Shown: positions 11,877-26,534, counted from the first letter of the stretch. The stretch: 64,000 bases of DNA from Mixophyes australis (GCA_036250195.1 JAVHZZ010000006.1:186495850-186559849); one strand, 5' to 3'. Program-made: numbers and translations. The notes: generated by a model not told the origin, from the letters alone.

Positions 11877-14800
11877 TAATGTCCACATCCCGGCAAAGAT
11901 ACTTTAAGCAAGAACCTATTGTGAAATACTAGATCAGTCAACCCGTCTCATCAGTATAAAATGCGACAGGTCAACAATGTTAAATAGGTTCTAGTCTACA
12001 CAACTGAACTGATAACCTTGATCACAGTACAAGTTAATACAAATGTATAGCAGCAGTATCAGCTATGTTATATTATATATTGAGGACACTGGAATCCTAA
12101 AAACATTTCTCTCTACTTCAGCAGATGAGGAGTTACCAGCACTGCAGACAAGGTCCCAGAGCACTACTGACAACTCCAATAACCATGTGGATGTCTGACA
12201 GCCAGGGCTTGTGCTGTAATTCTGAAAACCCCCAAAGAGATCTGATTAACAAGACCTGACTTACTCCACTCATTACTGTATGTTACAATTATCTCTTTAA
12301 TAGGTACAAAAATAGCCTTCTTGCAGTGGGAGACTAGACGTTAGAATCCATGGTGTGTGAAAATGTCTATGTTGGTGAATTTTGTAATTTTTAAAAAAAG
12401 GGAAACATCTTTAGCTTGAGGTAAAAGTGTCATACGAAATTTGAGAACTGTCTGCAACACATCCACCTATAATATTACCGCATGCAGCAATCTGGGTATT
12501 GAGCACTGTTCTGCCTGTTTCACAGTCATACCAATCTAGACACATACTTAAATGGACAAATTAAAATGGTCAGACTTTTGAGGAGCCGTACTGAGCAAGA
12601 TATTTAGCCTTTTCAGTTTCCAGGTTGCAAAATGAATCAACATATAGAATAGTACTAGTTGGCTTGGACAGCCAACTGGGTAAAAACACTCAAATCTATC
12701 CCAAACGGAAGTGTAAAACAATGGCTATGGCACAATGGTGAATTATCCTCTCATTTTAACTTTGCTGACCAACCAAAACGGACAGCATGCGTGCAGATTA
12801 ACAATCACAATGGGGTTTTTGTTTTCAATGAAAACCTAACGTTTATAAATAAAACAGCTATACAGAACAAACAGTCTCTTACGCTATATACAGTATGTCA
12901 AATTGTTGGGGACAACATTAATCTCAAACATTAGAATACTGTGGAAAAATGTTGCTGCCCCTAACAGCTTTCATTCTAATTTTGGGTAGAAGGAGGGAAG
13001 AAAAAAAAAAAATCTAACTCCATGTTTTTGCACCATATATGTAATGGTAATTTGATTTCATGCTAGCTACAAATTCAGCACACATCAAATGGCCTTATAA
13101 CAGTCAACATACTGTTCATGCATCTGACATGAGCAGCCCAGTTCCCTCAAAGTAAATTTAAGTGTTTTACAGGGAGTCTCAATATTAGACTTGAGCAAAC
13201 ACTTGATGCGTTTCCTTAAAGCAGCAACACGAGGAAGATTAACAAAATGATTGCCTAGGAAGACAACTAGTAGGCTGCTTCATCTGTAAAGGGCCACAAT
13301 AAATCCTAACTAAAGTCCAAGGCCCAGAGTTCAAACTCAGTGTCTCGAAACAGGATTAAAGCAGAGTAGAATTGCTAGGGGAATTTATATTGGTGGTTTA
13401 CTTCTAGATTATAAAGTGAAACACTAACAATGTAACATGGACAGCCACAGAGGAGTTCTATTGTTTCAGGACCACATATTTGTAGGTTCTGAAGGTGAAG
13501 AGTGGGTTTTTGTGTTAAGGAACGGTTAGCATTAATGGGTAAAACAGGATAAAGGGTTCCTGTGGAGAGAGAGATGGAAATGAGTGATCCTTCCTGAAGG
13601 ACAGGAAGCAACATTGTTTGGCAACTAAGACTTTGTTAAAGTTAAAACCTAACATAACGATCCAGTCACTACATGGGGCTTCAAATCCAGAGTCCTTTAT
13701 TCAGATACCACTGCGATTGAATTAGGCAAATCCTACTTGTAGGAACCATGGATACGACATACACCATATTAGTTTAGTATAACTAACTAGCACATCAATA
13801 TATATATAGAATATTTATATAAACAGGTGTAAAAACCTTAGTATACTGCACAGTATTCAGTGTATGGGAGAGAAAAAAAAAAAAAAAAAAAATATGATAT
13901 GAAAGTTTCCATTTTCCCCCAGCACAAACATTTTCGTTACCATGCTCCCAATTCAGACATTTTGTAGACTGAGCCAATATACAAAGCAAAAACAAAAAGT
14001 CACTAGGATCAGCGACATCATTAAGGCACTAGTTTCTAGAGACTTGATAAACATTAACATTGGTTCAGTACATAAAATGGCTCCCTCTCTACTGTATGCA
14101 GAAATCTCTACTTCCCAAGAATGGCAAGACCACACAGGCTGCGAGGAGACATTTAACTTACAAATTCTCACCCGTTCAGCAAGTAATGTCAACGGTCAAG
14201 TACAAACAAAGACAATCAAAACTATCCATGGATTATAAATCATGCAAATGTAAATAATCCAATATTGCTTTGTGTTGTGCCAACAAGTTCCTTTTTACTA
14301 GACAGTAACAAACTTATTTCCTTCAACTTTAACCCAAAGCAGACCCCTTTCCAATAAAAACAAAAACATGTGTATACATACATCCCACTATAACCAACTT
14401 TAAGTTTAGCATTTTATACAACTTCACAGATAAACATGTATATTAAAAATGTAATTTCTGCTACGGGTTTAAAACAAACTTTCACAAGCTTAATAATTGA
14501 TGATTTCACCTCCAGTTGAGGAAGAGATGACAGAAGCTCACAAGCATGCAAATATTTACCCAGCATTACACTGTCTGATATAATCTTGGCACCTCTCTGC
14601 CAGTGCCTATAACAAGTCCAGTAACCCAGAGACACGGTTAAAATAATCCAACAAGTTCAAACCTAAAAGCTGTATCTGAACACAGCAAAGCAGGGCATAG
14701 AGGCCATTTATTGGAGAGCTGCAGGCCTACACATTGGCGTTTTATAAAATTAGCAGTACTCATAGCAGCCAGGCTATATCTGCATCTGTAGTGCAGATAT

Positions 14801-15200
14801 AGCTATCGCAAACTCCTGATGGTTATGGGTTACAGTGCATCTGCATATAGCACCATAATATTTACCATTACTACAACCTGACAAAAAGCCAAGGTCTTTA
14901 CATATCACAGAAATCCTTAAGTCCTAAGAAAAATACAGCACATCTGAATATATTCCACAACGGGTACATATACACTATTTATTTGGCTTCCACGGTGTGC
15001 ATTTTCACATGTACCTACAACAGGCACATATCCCTTCTCCATGGCAGTTCACGAGGACTCACAATGTGCCTGGCAGACAAATAGATGCAGTTGTGCAAAT
15101 AAAAGCCAGTGAAGACGCATTTTATTTTGTTTTGTAAATTAACTTTGTGATAATAGAAAAAAAAACCCAGATGATCGATTTCAGTTTAGCTATATGTCCC

Positions 15201-15383
15201 TTAAAACTGCACTACCACCTAGTTTAATATATTTTACTCTACCCCCTGGAGCCTTGGGGACTGCTACATGCAGCCATCTCTCCTGGTCCCCCAAGATAGA
15301 ACCAGCAGCTAAGAGCAGACAGGCTCATGTTAATGGGAAGGAACCTTAGTAACATTTTCTACTAGGTAGTAGTGTAGCTTTAA
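15201..15383. mobile_element. TTAA-flanked MITE (piggyBac or Kolobok type)
   Basis: TTAA at both edges (15201-15204 and 15380-15383) with inverted ends TTAAAACTGCACTACCACCTAG and CTAGGTAGTAGTGTAGCTTTAA. No coding sequence. A diverged relative is at 19912. Confidence 0.6.
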
Positions 15384-18300
15384 ACTCATGGAGAAATTAT
15401 GTTGCACTAAGCTGAATGCAGTTGTCAAAGGTTAGATAGAACACAATATAATGCCACAATCTAGCTTATAAAATGCCTCATGGACACATCACAATGGTTT
15501 TTACTTGTGATGTTACAAGCTCAGGCCCCTGTTACTGTATGAAAGTCAGCACAGCATTTCTGAGCAATTAGCTGGCTATAAAAAGCAGTTGGGAAGGCAC
15601 GGGTCACTGTGCAGGGCTGCCTTTGTATGTGTAGCACAGAGACTGTTAAAACAGGAGTTTGGGGCTTTTTTCTCCCAAGACAATAAGGAAAGCAGAGTTC
15701 AGACAGGATGACAGAAAGTGCACAGAAATCCCCTGTATCCTTTAGATAAGGCAGTGTATGAATCATAAAACAGACTCCACGGATGCATTGTAATGCTCGG
15801 CTTGAATGCTCCAGAACTAGGACTGTTCTTCGCCTAAAGGCTTTTTAGTCATCTACTTATTCTTCTGGATAGGCTCCTTTTCAAGCCAAAGCAGCAATGT
15901 ATGAAACGCAAGCAGCCCAACTAGATTTAATGCATTTTCTTTGTATTATAAAAGAAAGCGATTTTTTTTTCCCTACGTCACTTCACATCAATCAATAAAA
16001 GGCTTAGGTAAAACAGACCTGTTCCAAAACTAAAAGAATAAACAAGCCCTTCCAGACAGAGGCTAGCAAGGCATGCTGGACCTTGTAGTTCCACTGCTGC
16101 TGGAATCAGTTTCACTTCCTGTTATCTAGAATCTGTCAATCACTTACCTAGAGAAAACCTGAAATTCATCAAAATTAGGATTACAAGGTTTGACATGATC
16201 ATAGCTGTGTGGCAATTATGGGATTATTTTATTAAAAAACCCCACCTAGAAAGAAACTGCTTCTCTATGGTTTCGACAACCATGATAACCTAACCACCTT
16301 AAGCAGACTACCAATATGATGCCACCTTTCAAAATTCAGCTAGCAGTAATTCTATATATCTCAAGAGTTTCCTCTGATCCCTTTACTAGCAAACATATAG
16401 TGTTAGAGGGTATATAGATAGAGTGGTGGATTGGGTCCCACTCAAAAATTTCAATAAAACATGCGCAGGAGACACTCTGCTTTTCTTAAATATTAAGATG
16501 GTAAACTACTTAGAAATAGGGCGTTTCATTTTTTTTAAAAAAAAAACATTCGCCATAGTAACTAGATTGTCATTTTATTAGTGCAGTTTAGAAAACTAGT
16601 GCAATCCAGTCGATATGGGCAACAGCATTTGTTCCCTTTTGTACCAATTTTTAAAAAATTGTTAATACCGGATACTAAGGTATCTGTTTATAAGACAGAC
16701 GGCCGCAGAATTCTCATAGAACTCTGTATAAAAAAAATAAAAATAAAATGTATTCATCACAGGTCCTGTAAGGTCATAGAACCCACTTAACAATCACCCC
16801 TTTTCCTCCTGGAAGAGATTAGGGCAGTGGAGTGCAGATAAAACAGCTGCTATGCTGCAGATGTTTGGGAATAAACCAAGACAAATTCTAAATTGTGTCC
16901 ATGCTGTTAGAAGACATTTTCATCAGTGTGATGGTCACAATCTGTTAAAGTACCCCGTGGGGGTGAACAGGTTAATCAAGTAAAGTACTCCTGATGTGTC
17001 CCATGGACACTACGCTAAGTTTGGGATAAAACACAGATTTACAACTAAAATAGCAAGCCCATATGGAACATCTGGTAATGTGAAAAAAATATGTAAATAG
17101 TTCAGACAGATTGTGGGACTTAAATGAAGCCCTTTTAACATGCATACCTGCTACCCATGTCAGTGCTGGGCAACATTATATATATCAGGGGCCTCCCAAT
17201 TTGCCTTTGGCTGCATGTTGCATATGGAGAAGCAGCAAGTTTAATTAGAAAGTCAGAGCAGCAGAATAAAGTGTTCACACAACCTAACAGCAGGTTAAAC
17301 AATATCTGGTTAGAAGACAATCATGTACTGAGTGTACAGTGCTGTGTGACACCACACTTACTAGATAGGAGACCCAAAGGAAGAGAATTTCCCTTTGTCA
17401 GGTGGGCCACACGTGAGCCCCTTTGAGCGCAGCTTTTAAGAATCCCAGGAAGACTCTTACCAACAACAGTTTAAGCATGCAACCAGTGTCTGTGGAACCC
17501 CACACATGGCACGATGTAGCCAATTTGTCCAAATCTTGGCAGACAGGGCCTGTTGGTCATATAACCATTTTTTTTTTTAAATGGCCATGTTTTGATTAGT
17601 TAAGAGGAAAACGAAATTCGACGAATCCCTTGATCTGTGTTACTCCACTAGTTGGGTCCCATGCGATTATGTCAAATGACACTGACCGAAAGACAAGATC
17701 AGACCACTATGAATTAACAGGAAAACAATACCTCTTAAACTTTTGCATCTAATCCGTTTTTTGTTTTTTTTAATGACTATCATCTTAAATCTATTAATCT
17801 CTGAAATAATGCTTGCCACACCCTACAATATCACTGGCGAGGAGAGACATTTAGCCCAGTACCACCATGTCTGTCCCTAAACCGAACACAAAGCCAGATA
17901 ATGACCCGACCCTTTTGTATACATGCTCATAAATTGAGGTAAAGACACAATTGCTATTAACCTGCAAGTGCCCAGTCATCTTCCGACCACACTAACAGGT
18001 TCACACTGAGCCCAGTTCTGAACACTCGCAGATCTCATAACTTAGCCATATGCATGCCTAAATTGTACACTGGTCCTGTCGCTTAAGCCAAGTGGCAAGA
18101 TTGGTCCATCATGTGCAGTTAACTGAAGGGAAAAAAAAAAATCATACAAAAGAAATAAAAAAAAAATAAGGCCACTTCAATTGACAGATCCACTTAACAT
18201 TGCAGGACACCCCATAGTCCTGCATGTGAATGGCTTCATGGCTGAAACATTAAGGAAGTATCAGATAAACATATTAAAGTACACGGTACTACCATCCTGG

Positions 18301-19911
18301 AGTATTTATGATGTCAGGAAGAAATATGTAACACACAAACATTAACTAGCTCAGCACTAAAACACCAACTAAATTTTACACAAGCACACAAACTCCCCCC
18401 AGCAAAGTATGTGGTAAGAAACCCACAACTCGGGATAATTGCTTTGCAAATCGTAAGAATTACAGACTTCAGTATGGAAACACTAATTGAACACTGGTGT
18501 TTCGCTTTCTACTCTTGTGGAGATTAAGAGCCCTGCTAGACCTTTATACCATCTAGAATCCATTAGCACACAATGCATCTGACAACTGCTTATGTAGAAG
18601 TAAACGCATTATGTAACGTTAACCCTAGTAGCGCTTGATGCAACACTTTCCACAGACAAGTCATGGAGATCAGTAAAGAGGGCAGTAGCAATGATGGCTT
18701 TTCACTGTTAGGGTCAAGCTCTGTAAGAAGTCATTTATGCTCTGTAACACACTAAAGTTAACATTTCCCATTTCAGAACTACAATATATTAGAGACTATG
18801 AATTTGACAGAGGTCACAGATCACATCCAAAACATTGATTACCTTGGTGGTCATTAAATTCTGCAAGTGCTGTGCTTCATGAATAAATAATATACACACA
18901 TGCACAATCTTTACCTGCATCTAGCTTGACAATCGCACTTGAATTAACAAGTCTTGAAATGTGATCTCTCTGGTTAGACATGTTTAAAAACTGGTATTTT
19001 GATGAATGTGCAATTTCTCATAACCTGACTGCTAAACAGACACTCCCAAAATCTATTAACTGGTATGGGAAACTCTTTTAAAACACTAGTAGGTGGAGGC
19101 AGCAAAATGTAAAAGTAATTTCCCCAAAACAGTTGGGTCAGAGTTCAATTAGGATTACTCCAATAAGACTCAAATTTACCCTAAAATAATCCGGACCTAA
19201 AGCTGTCCCAGCAGCCATTTTGTAACATGTACCAATGTTCACCAAGGCCTTTTGTGAATCAATGCAGCTTATCAGAACTGTAGGGAAGCATGACATGAGG
19301 CAGTTGCTACTGGTTCCTAGTGAATACACAATTGGTATGGCTCACAAAATGGTTTCCTCCACTGTCTAAAGGAGTCAGATACACCTAAGCACCTTCAACT
19401 AGAGATGGTCTTTTTTCTAGTGCAGTTTAGAAAAGGGAATATGGTTACAGCACTTTCTATATATTGCAGCATTAATCCTGATCTGTGCAGTACAAAAGGT
19501 TACCTTGCAGTCATTTGAATGAACACAAACAGGCACTTGCATATGTACCCTAGCAATGGAATAGTTAATCCATATGCAGCATTAACTCTCCTCCAACTGC
19601 TCTGCTTAGTCAGAAGATAGAGGTACTACTACACTATAATCCAGTCAGTTGTAACATGTAAACTCCAGGCTGGGCAGGGCAGATGTGCTTGCAGGCACTG
19701 GAGGGTAAAGGGAGGTTTAGCCCCTGCTGCTAGAATGCAAAGAATGTGAATATAGCAAGAGAACAGGTTGATGTAGGGAGAATTTCTGACCCTTTCTCCC
19801 TTTAAATTACAAGAAATCAAAAAACAAAGCGAGCAAAGGGTGTAGTCTTTACAAAGCTGCATGGGGTCAGGAACCCTTTGCAAACACAAAAAGCGGGATT
19901 CAAAAAGTTAC

Positions 19912-20185
19912 TTAAAGCTGCACCAACACCTAGGTAATAGCTTTATTTACTAAGGCGCAACCTAAGCCCTGAGGGCTACTACATGCAATACAGAACCAGC
20001 AATTCAATTAAGTTTACCAACTTTCAATTGCTACAGGGTGTTGGGGAGAATTGGTGTGAGCGTGGGAGGACCAATCACAAGTCGTAATCAAGTCCTGCTG
20101 TTCACCCCAAAGTTTTTGGCTAGGGCTGTAGCCCCAGGGCTATACAGAGGTAATGACTAAACCATTTTATTACATGGGGCTTTAA
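19912..20185. mobile_element. Second TTAA-flanked MITE, diverged
   Basis: Left end TTAAAGCTGCACCAACACCTAG matches that of the element at 15201, and the shared interior GGCTACTACATGCA and AACCAGCA supports one family. The right edge is GGGGCTTTAA; its inverse pairs only weakly with the left end, so this border is less sure. Confidence 0.4.
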
Positions 20186-22164
20186 AGAACAAAGATAAAC
20201 TTATTAGTACTTTTCAGTGCGAAACGCTACAACCCTACTAAAATAGAGGCAAACATTTTTAATTTGTTTCTTGCTGCTGCACAAAAATGGTTTTCAAAGT
20301 GGAAAACGGCAGCGTTTATTTGCATGAGAGTTATTTTCAATTGCTTCCAATCACTACTGAAAGCCTTTACTTCAAGATTGATTGTTTATCAGGCAATACT
20401 GAGATTTGATATACAAACAAAGAACAGCAGTTACACATTGCTGCATAACAGTGTAATTATGCTCTGTGTGCCAGGTTAATTGTAAACTACCATTCATTTC
20501 AGTAGAGCTGCATTTTCCAGTAGTATTTTATCTGCTAGGATAAGTTATTAATACATAAAATACCTCCCTAAAATAAAAATTTAAGCATTCAGAGCTACAT
20601 TTCAGTGCCTACATTCAAGAAGGCGCTTAAGATATTGGTACAGATTGTCAGCCAAGCAAGTACGTCTATAATTAGACTTAACTTGAATGTAAGATGTCAG
20701 GGGAAAATAAAATTTTTATATATTTAAAAAAAAAATTAAAAAATTTCAAAATAGCCTTTTAATTCAAAAATAATTACCCCATATAAAGTAGGTGGTAATT
20801 GCAGACATACAAAAGATTCTCCTTATAGGTTACTAGGATTCACTCCAGAATGGCAGGGAAGATAGGCTAGAGACACTAACACTATAAAGCACAGTTATTA
20901 ACACATACAAAGTAATGCAGTCTGGCCTTTCAGTGACCTTCACCAACAGCTTTCTGCTTGTACAGATGAGGCAGATTTTATTGCAGCGCCAGTCCACTGG
21001 CTGGACTTCTTACTTCCTGGTTGCAAGTTTTAGGCTTTAATCCAGTGGTGCACAACACACTGGCTGCACGCAGCCCCACAAGACTTAGTGGCTCACAGGA
21101 AGCAGGACAGATATTATAGTAGTACTTCTATATGTCCCCCTGCATGGTACCAGATCTCAGTGTCACTGTAGGGGGTCTGGCAGTGAACCGGAGAGAAATT
21201 GCTGCCAGACTGACATGGAGGCTAGTCTCATGAGAGAATAATAGGTAATAGTCACTGCTCGGGAGAACATTTACAATTGTAGGAGTATCAATTGCCCAAA
21301 TTAGTTTATTTTGCTTTTGGTAAATTTGCAGCCAGAAAAGAAATGCTCTGTCCATCTTTGTCACACTTCCCTGGTTGCTAAAACACAATTTTCAATTTAA
21401 TGTGTCTAGGGGCAGATGAAATTGTTCAAAGGATTCTTAGTAGAACTGCTAAAAGAGAACTTTGGGTTAGAGCGGGAGCCAATGACTACAGCATGTACTA
21501 CCACCTGCCCAATGTAACACAGCATTTACATACTTGCTGAATTTTGCAAGGCAAATCTGCCTAGTTAACATTAATCCATGGGCACGATTGTTAAACATTA
21601 GACTACAGTGAACAAAAACAAAAAAGTATTGTTTATAGATAGGGGGTAAAATAAGTCTAAAAGTTGATCACACACAGGCCGATCCTGCCACTCGACTCAA
21701 GATACAAACGACAACATGACTGCAATTCGACCACACACACACACACACACACGTGTTAACGTATAGGATCAGATCTGGCCAGTCTGCTCTCGGGTCATGC
21801 ACTGGGTCACTTAGAGCTGCATTTTGGCAATTGCTAACTTTTTCCTACAATTTTGCAGTAGGAGCAACTTGCTTCAGGGAGTCCTGGTCCAAGTATCACA
21901 TAAACGGGGCATGAAACACCTGTAAAACATTTAAGCATTTTATATTTATGACAAACAATTTAGATAGAACTTGAATGTCTGTTCTGCCTCAGGGTTTTTT
22001 TTTGTTTTTTTTTAAAAAATATCTCAGTGCCTATTGTAAGATAGTCCTTTACGCAATGTTTTTCCACTTAATTTATGCTGTCAGTGAATGTTAGATGATC
22101 TGCTGATTAGATTTAACCTCCCTTTCCCCCACAAAGACTGGGTGCCATTTCTAATAAGCCTAGC

Positions 22165-22165
<1 letters not shown>

Positions 22166-22219
<54 letters not shown>

Positions 22220-22822
22220 TGTGTAAAAAACTATTTTCTCAGAAAGGGCTCATCCAATTGACCTGAAATTTGGTATACTGACATTATTTGACAAAAAAAT
22301 TATAATAGTGAAGTCAGTTAACTTCCATCATCCCCCCTTCCCCCCGTGGGAGGGGTAAGTAAAGGCTAAATTGACCAGTTGAGGGGTCAAACTCTTGACC
22401 GTGTGGGTATTTATTTACCAGAGCCTGTGTTTGGTCATGGCCAATTGTATGTCGCATTTTCACGAGTACGGAGAAGCAGTGATGTGAAAGTGCAGGTTAT
22501 GAATACTGCCCTTCAAGGAAGACTGATTGAGCACATCGATAAGGTATTTAGCAGAAACGTTGTGTATCGAGAGGTTTTAGAACAGTAAGACGATGGAGAT
22601 TAAGGATGTGGCGATGAAGATGAAGGATGAGGTGATGGAGAAGAATGATGAGGAGGTGACATGTGGACAAAACCACGTTAAAAAAGGGCGCTTACGTCGG
22701 GAAGTAACGCTCTTCCCCTGAGGAGGCCTGGCCTAGCCCCAAATGCATGACAAGAACCTTTTTAACACCTTAAGTAGCTTGATTTGACTAGAATGCATGA
22801 GTATCATGCACGGGTTAACTTG
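22166..22822 (+). mobile_element. Truncated Helitron with 3' terminal hairpin
   Basis: Contains the last part of a Helitron Pif1-type helicase (separate entry) and a typical 3' terminus: stem ATGCATGA / TCATGCAC (22793-22811) followed about 8 nt later by CTTG (a variant of CTRR) and a T at the insertion point. The left side is a (GT)n run (22166-22223) and a short conserved leader; the Rep domain and most of the helicase are missing. Confidence 0.6.
22379..22588 (+). pseudogene. Helitron helicase C-terminal fragment
   Basis: A 70-codon open stretch containing QTLDRVGIYLPEPVFGHGQL and YVAFSRVRRSSDVKV, the C-terminal motif of the Pif1-like helicase in RepHel proteins of rolling-circle transposons. 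It starts mid-domain: the Walker motifs and Rep nuclease are absent. It ends at a natural stop, followed by purine-rich GATGAAGATGAAGG sequence. A dead fragment inside jup intron 1. Confidence 0.75.
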
Positions 22823-25800
22823 TTTCTAATATGTTTCAAACATTCTTTAAATTCCAATTTTCATGTAAGCTCAAGAAAACAATGATCTCAGAGAAATATG
22901 CTGCTATTGAAGGCTTTATACTGTAAGAGCACCTTGGGGTCAGTTGCAGTGAAACATTAGTAAGGACGAGCATGGCGAATTTGGTCTAGGCTCAACAAAC
23001 GCTGATGCACAAAAGATTCTCACATGCAGTGCTATATTGGAAATATCTATTAGCAACTTTGGCCATTGTATTACATAGCTAAAAACCTTAGCAAAAAGTA
23101 TTTTGGCCTTTTAACCCCACTACCATAAAAAAACAACAAAAAAAACAACACCCCTATATAACCTTGTCAAAGCTAAAAGACAAACAAGCCATCGACAGAT
23201 TTATTTCACATGTCAGCACATAAATGTCACATGACAGTCTTGAAACATTGGTTAGAAACCGGAATTTAGTTATGCTATGGACCATATAGCGTATGATAGA
23301 GGACACCATTTTTTGAACATATTTTGCCCTTATTTCCAGCATTTCTGCCATAAATACTTGGACAGCTTCTGTTTACTAGAGACAATAATGGTGTAAAAAG
23401 TCACCAATAAATGTCAGCTACATATTGAAATGTCAAGTTAGGGGGAAAAAAAAACCCCAACAACCAGGAAGTCTGTAACGCTGAACACAATGAAATCAGA
23501 TTTCAGACGAGGCAGAAGCTGCCAGGAAAGATTTTTCCATTTGTTTGAAAAGCAAAACAAAAAACAAAGATTCCAACTGGCAGGACAAGCGGTGCCAAAA
23601 ATAGCCAGCAGGAATATACCAAGATTGGCTTGGGATACAGCATCTGCCAAAACTGTAGCTTGTAAGTGTACAGACAGACCGGGTAAAGCAAAACAATAAG
23701 GCTGCAAATTGACTTCACACCATGTGTATGGCAAATATTGCCTGTACAGTTTGCTCTAACATATGTAATTGTAAGTTGTGACAGACAGGAAGAGAGTGGC
23801 AGCAAACATCCAAAATTGTGTTGTTTCAATCATCCATAAAAAAAGGTTATTTTTTCTTAACAAGTACATACAACTTTAATTATGACGAAAAGAGGATATA
23901 TACAGTACAATTATATGTACATACACACCTGAAATAAGATTTCTTGGGTATGCACCCAATATAACAGTTTAACAAGCAAGGTTGTTATTTTATCATTACG
24001 TGATCAGAAAAAGAAATAGAGAGAAGTTAAACCATACAGAGAACCTAGTTATCAGTATAGTCATGAATGTAAATTCACATATGGTAGAATAAATGGAAGC
24101 TGCAATACTGATCGATCAGGTATGATGCATTGTAGACTTCCCAAAAGATGAACTATAACAATTTTAGGGTAAAACAACACAGAGACTGCATATCCCTACA
24201 AGATTGTGAAGTCATTCTTAGACAGGAAGATATTCGCTTTTCTGAAAAATTTCTATATAAAAGTCACAAGTGTGAATAGAAAACAAAGTGAGAGGGTATG
24301 GTCCCAAGTTAAAGCTTCTTAATTTAGGTTTTATTGAATAGAAGTAGCTAAAAGACTGAATGGGGCAAAAGTATGATCAGTTGTAGAAAGATGGCATCTG
24401 GATGGGGGCCATGTAAAGACAGACTGACGTCCTCAGGCGTGACTAATGTGTCAACAGAAACTCTTGTCAAAATGTTTACTCAGCCAGCTCCTTCAGGTAA
24501 AAGCACTGTGAGATTACAGTATTGTCATCCAGGACAAGCCTTCTTCAAGCCAGCAACGCCCAGATGCCTTCAGCTTCCTATAGCATTGCTATAACCTGGT
24601 AGCGTCTCAGCCTCACCCCAGGCCCTGCCCTTGTCTGATTACTCTTTGTAGTCAGAAACCTTCCCATGACTAAACTAGGGAGTAAACCAGACCTTTCTCA
24701 CATGGATGAGATATGGAAAACCTATGGTGTTAACTCCTGCAATGCCAGTGACCAAATAGTAAATCCAGACAGGAAAGGGTGAATGTGTCATTTCATGAAC
24801 ACCCACTGTACTGGTTGATAAAATCCCATATCCTTATACTATGCAGTAGTAAATAAAATTATTTCCACATTATGAGCAAAGGGGGGAAAAATTGCAAAGC
24901 TAATGACTTCGATTTTTTTAATCAAGTCAACATTTGTTCCTCATTTGTTAGCACGCAACATTCATTTTCTGCTCTGAAATAAGCGTTTAGAAGACCACAT
25001 CATAAAGCAGAAGACAAACAAGAGAACAAATGTAGATAAAGGAATCTGGTCATGACATTTTCAGGTGGAAAAAAAATATGTATCAAAACACCCTTGTAAC
25101 ACAATAAAGTTTTACAGACAGATATTCATGTTAAATTTGCATAAATATTCCAGGCTTGACTAATGCATTTGCCACAGCTGACAGTAAGGGTTAAGAGTGG
25201 TGTTGATCCTTTTATGGGTATAAATTATTAAAAGCCTGGTTTCAGAATTGCGGAATATACATCAGTAACATTTTATTAGCCAAGAGATTTTTATTGGCTA
25301 TTGCCATTGCTCTTTGACATCAAGCATCAGTGTGTCATTTTTCTGGGCTATCAAGAGGGTTCACAATAGAATCTATAGCATATACGATAAGTGAACCCCA
25401 AAACCACATTAGGGCACTCTATTCTGTGGTTCTAACCCACAGGTGTCACGCCTCTACCCTAAGCCACCCTTATTTCCTACAATAAGCATGCCATGTGTAT
25501 ATAAAAATATATCCATCACACACAAAACAAAACACTGCCCCAAAGCTATCCAGCAACCTAAATCATGTGCTTATTGATGACAAAGGCAGAATTTCACACA
25601 CACAAGCAGCCATTGTCCTGCTCAATCAGCAAATAAAAGCTTGTTACTTTAGAGAAAATTCCCATTAGTGGTAGTGTGGATGTGGGCGGAGGCCGTAGCT
25701 GAACACAATGTACAAAGTTCAATGAAGCATAGCACAAAAGGGGATACATTATTTTTCCATACACACCAACAGTAAGTGAAAAACTAGGGTACACCAAATA

Positions 25801-25924
25801 TACAGACACAGCATGCCCTTGCGATGGGACACGGAATGTGAAAAACCAAGCCAAATAAATAGTTTCTCAGTCAACCAAGTATTTGCTTCACAAAACAGCT
25901 TTGTTTTTATTTTTAAACATGTAA

Positions 25925-25980
25925 TATATTTATTTTGTTTCCACATCAAATATTTTTGATGTGGAAACAAAATAAATATA
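25925..25980. repeat. Perfect 26-bp-arm hairpin
   Basis: Left arm 25925-25950 and right arm 25955-25980 are exact inverse complements separated by TATT. No flanking duplication is obvious. It would be transcribed as part of jup intron 1. Confidence 0.9.
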
Positions 25981-26534
25981 CTAAAATTTTAGCAGACTAG
26001 AAAGTTAAAAAACAATGAGTACACATAGATCACAAAGGAGTCAATGACAGCCAGGTCAAAGAAGGAACTAAATCCTTGAAAGAAGCAGTGATTTAATGAG
26101 TAATTATGTGCAGGAACATAAGCAACCTTGACATTAATGTACCTTATAGATCTACACAGGTAAGTATACGGCAGAGCAGGGGTACACCCAAACCTTGCCT
26201 ACCACAGCCTTGTGTACTGATGTCTGAATACTACACACCAAAGCAGCACTTTAGAAATGAAGTTAGAATACACATATGTACAATGTAACACGTACAGGAG
26301 ACAGTCACATACTACACATAGGTCAGCTGCACTATAGAGAGGATCATATAATGGGTGTAAAGGGCAGCTATGACGTCTACATACAGCGCTATACGACATA
26401 TAAGTAAAGATAATGACCAGAGCACTCCCTTCCTTCCCATACAGGTAAGTTATACAGCCAGGTAAGTCCTTCCTCCACCAACCACACATCTGTGAGGTAA
26501 TAACAAAGGACATAGGACGTCATAGACTCCTTAC

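Larger units (their letters stand above)
4797..26534 (-). other. jup: jup intron 1 (about 21.7 kb)
   Basis: Bounded by the donor GTAAGG at 26534-26529 (minus strand) and the acceptor cacag before exon 2. No host exon was recognised inside. It contains the transposable elements listed separately at 6.2-7.1, 10.1-10.4, 11.4-11.9, 15.2-15.4, 19.9-20.2 and 22.2-22.8 kb and the hairpin at 25.9 kb. The stretches 4.8-6.2, 7.1-10.1, 11.9-15.2, 15.4-19.9, 20.2-22.1 and 22.8-25.9 kb are mostly AT-rich, with A/T homopolymers and a short (CA)n at 21733-21752. At 17160-17430 and 21045-21110 there are hAT-like openings (CAGTGCTGGGCAAC and a related one) without a clear partner end. A GCATGCTGGACCTTGTAGTTCC motif at 16070-16090, common in frog repeats, is also present. 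Confidence 0.75.

Noticed and set aside
14775..14805. Small hairpin CTATATCTGCA / TGCAGATATAG in jup intron 1
   Set aside because: Only 11-bp arms; such repeats are expected by chance in a window of this size.
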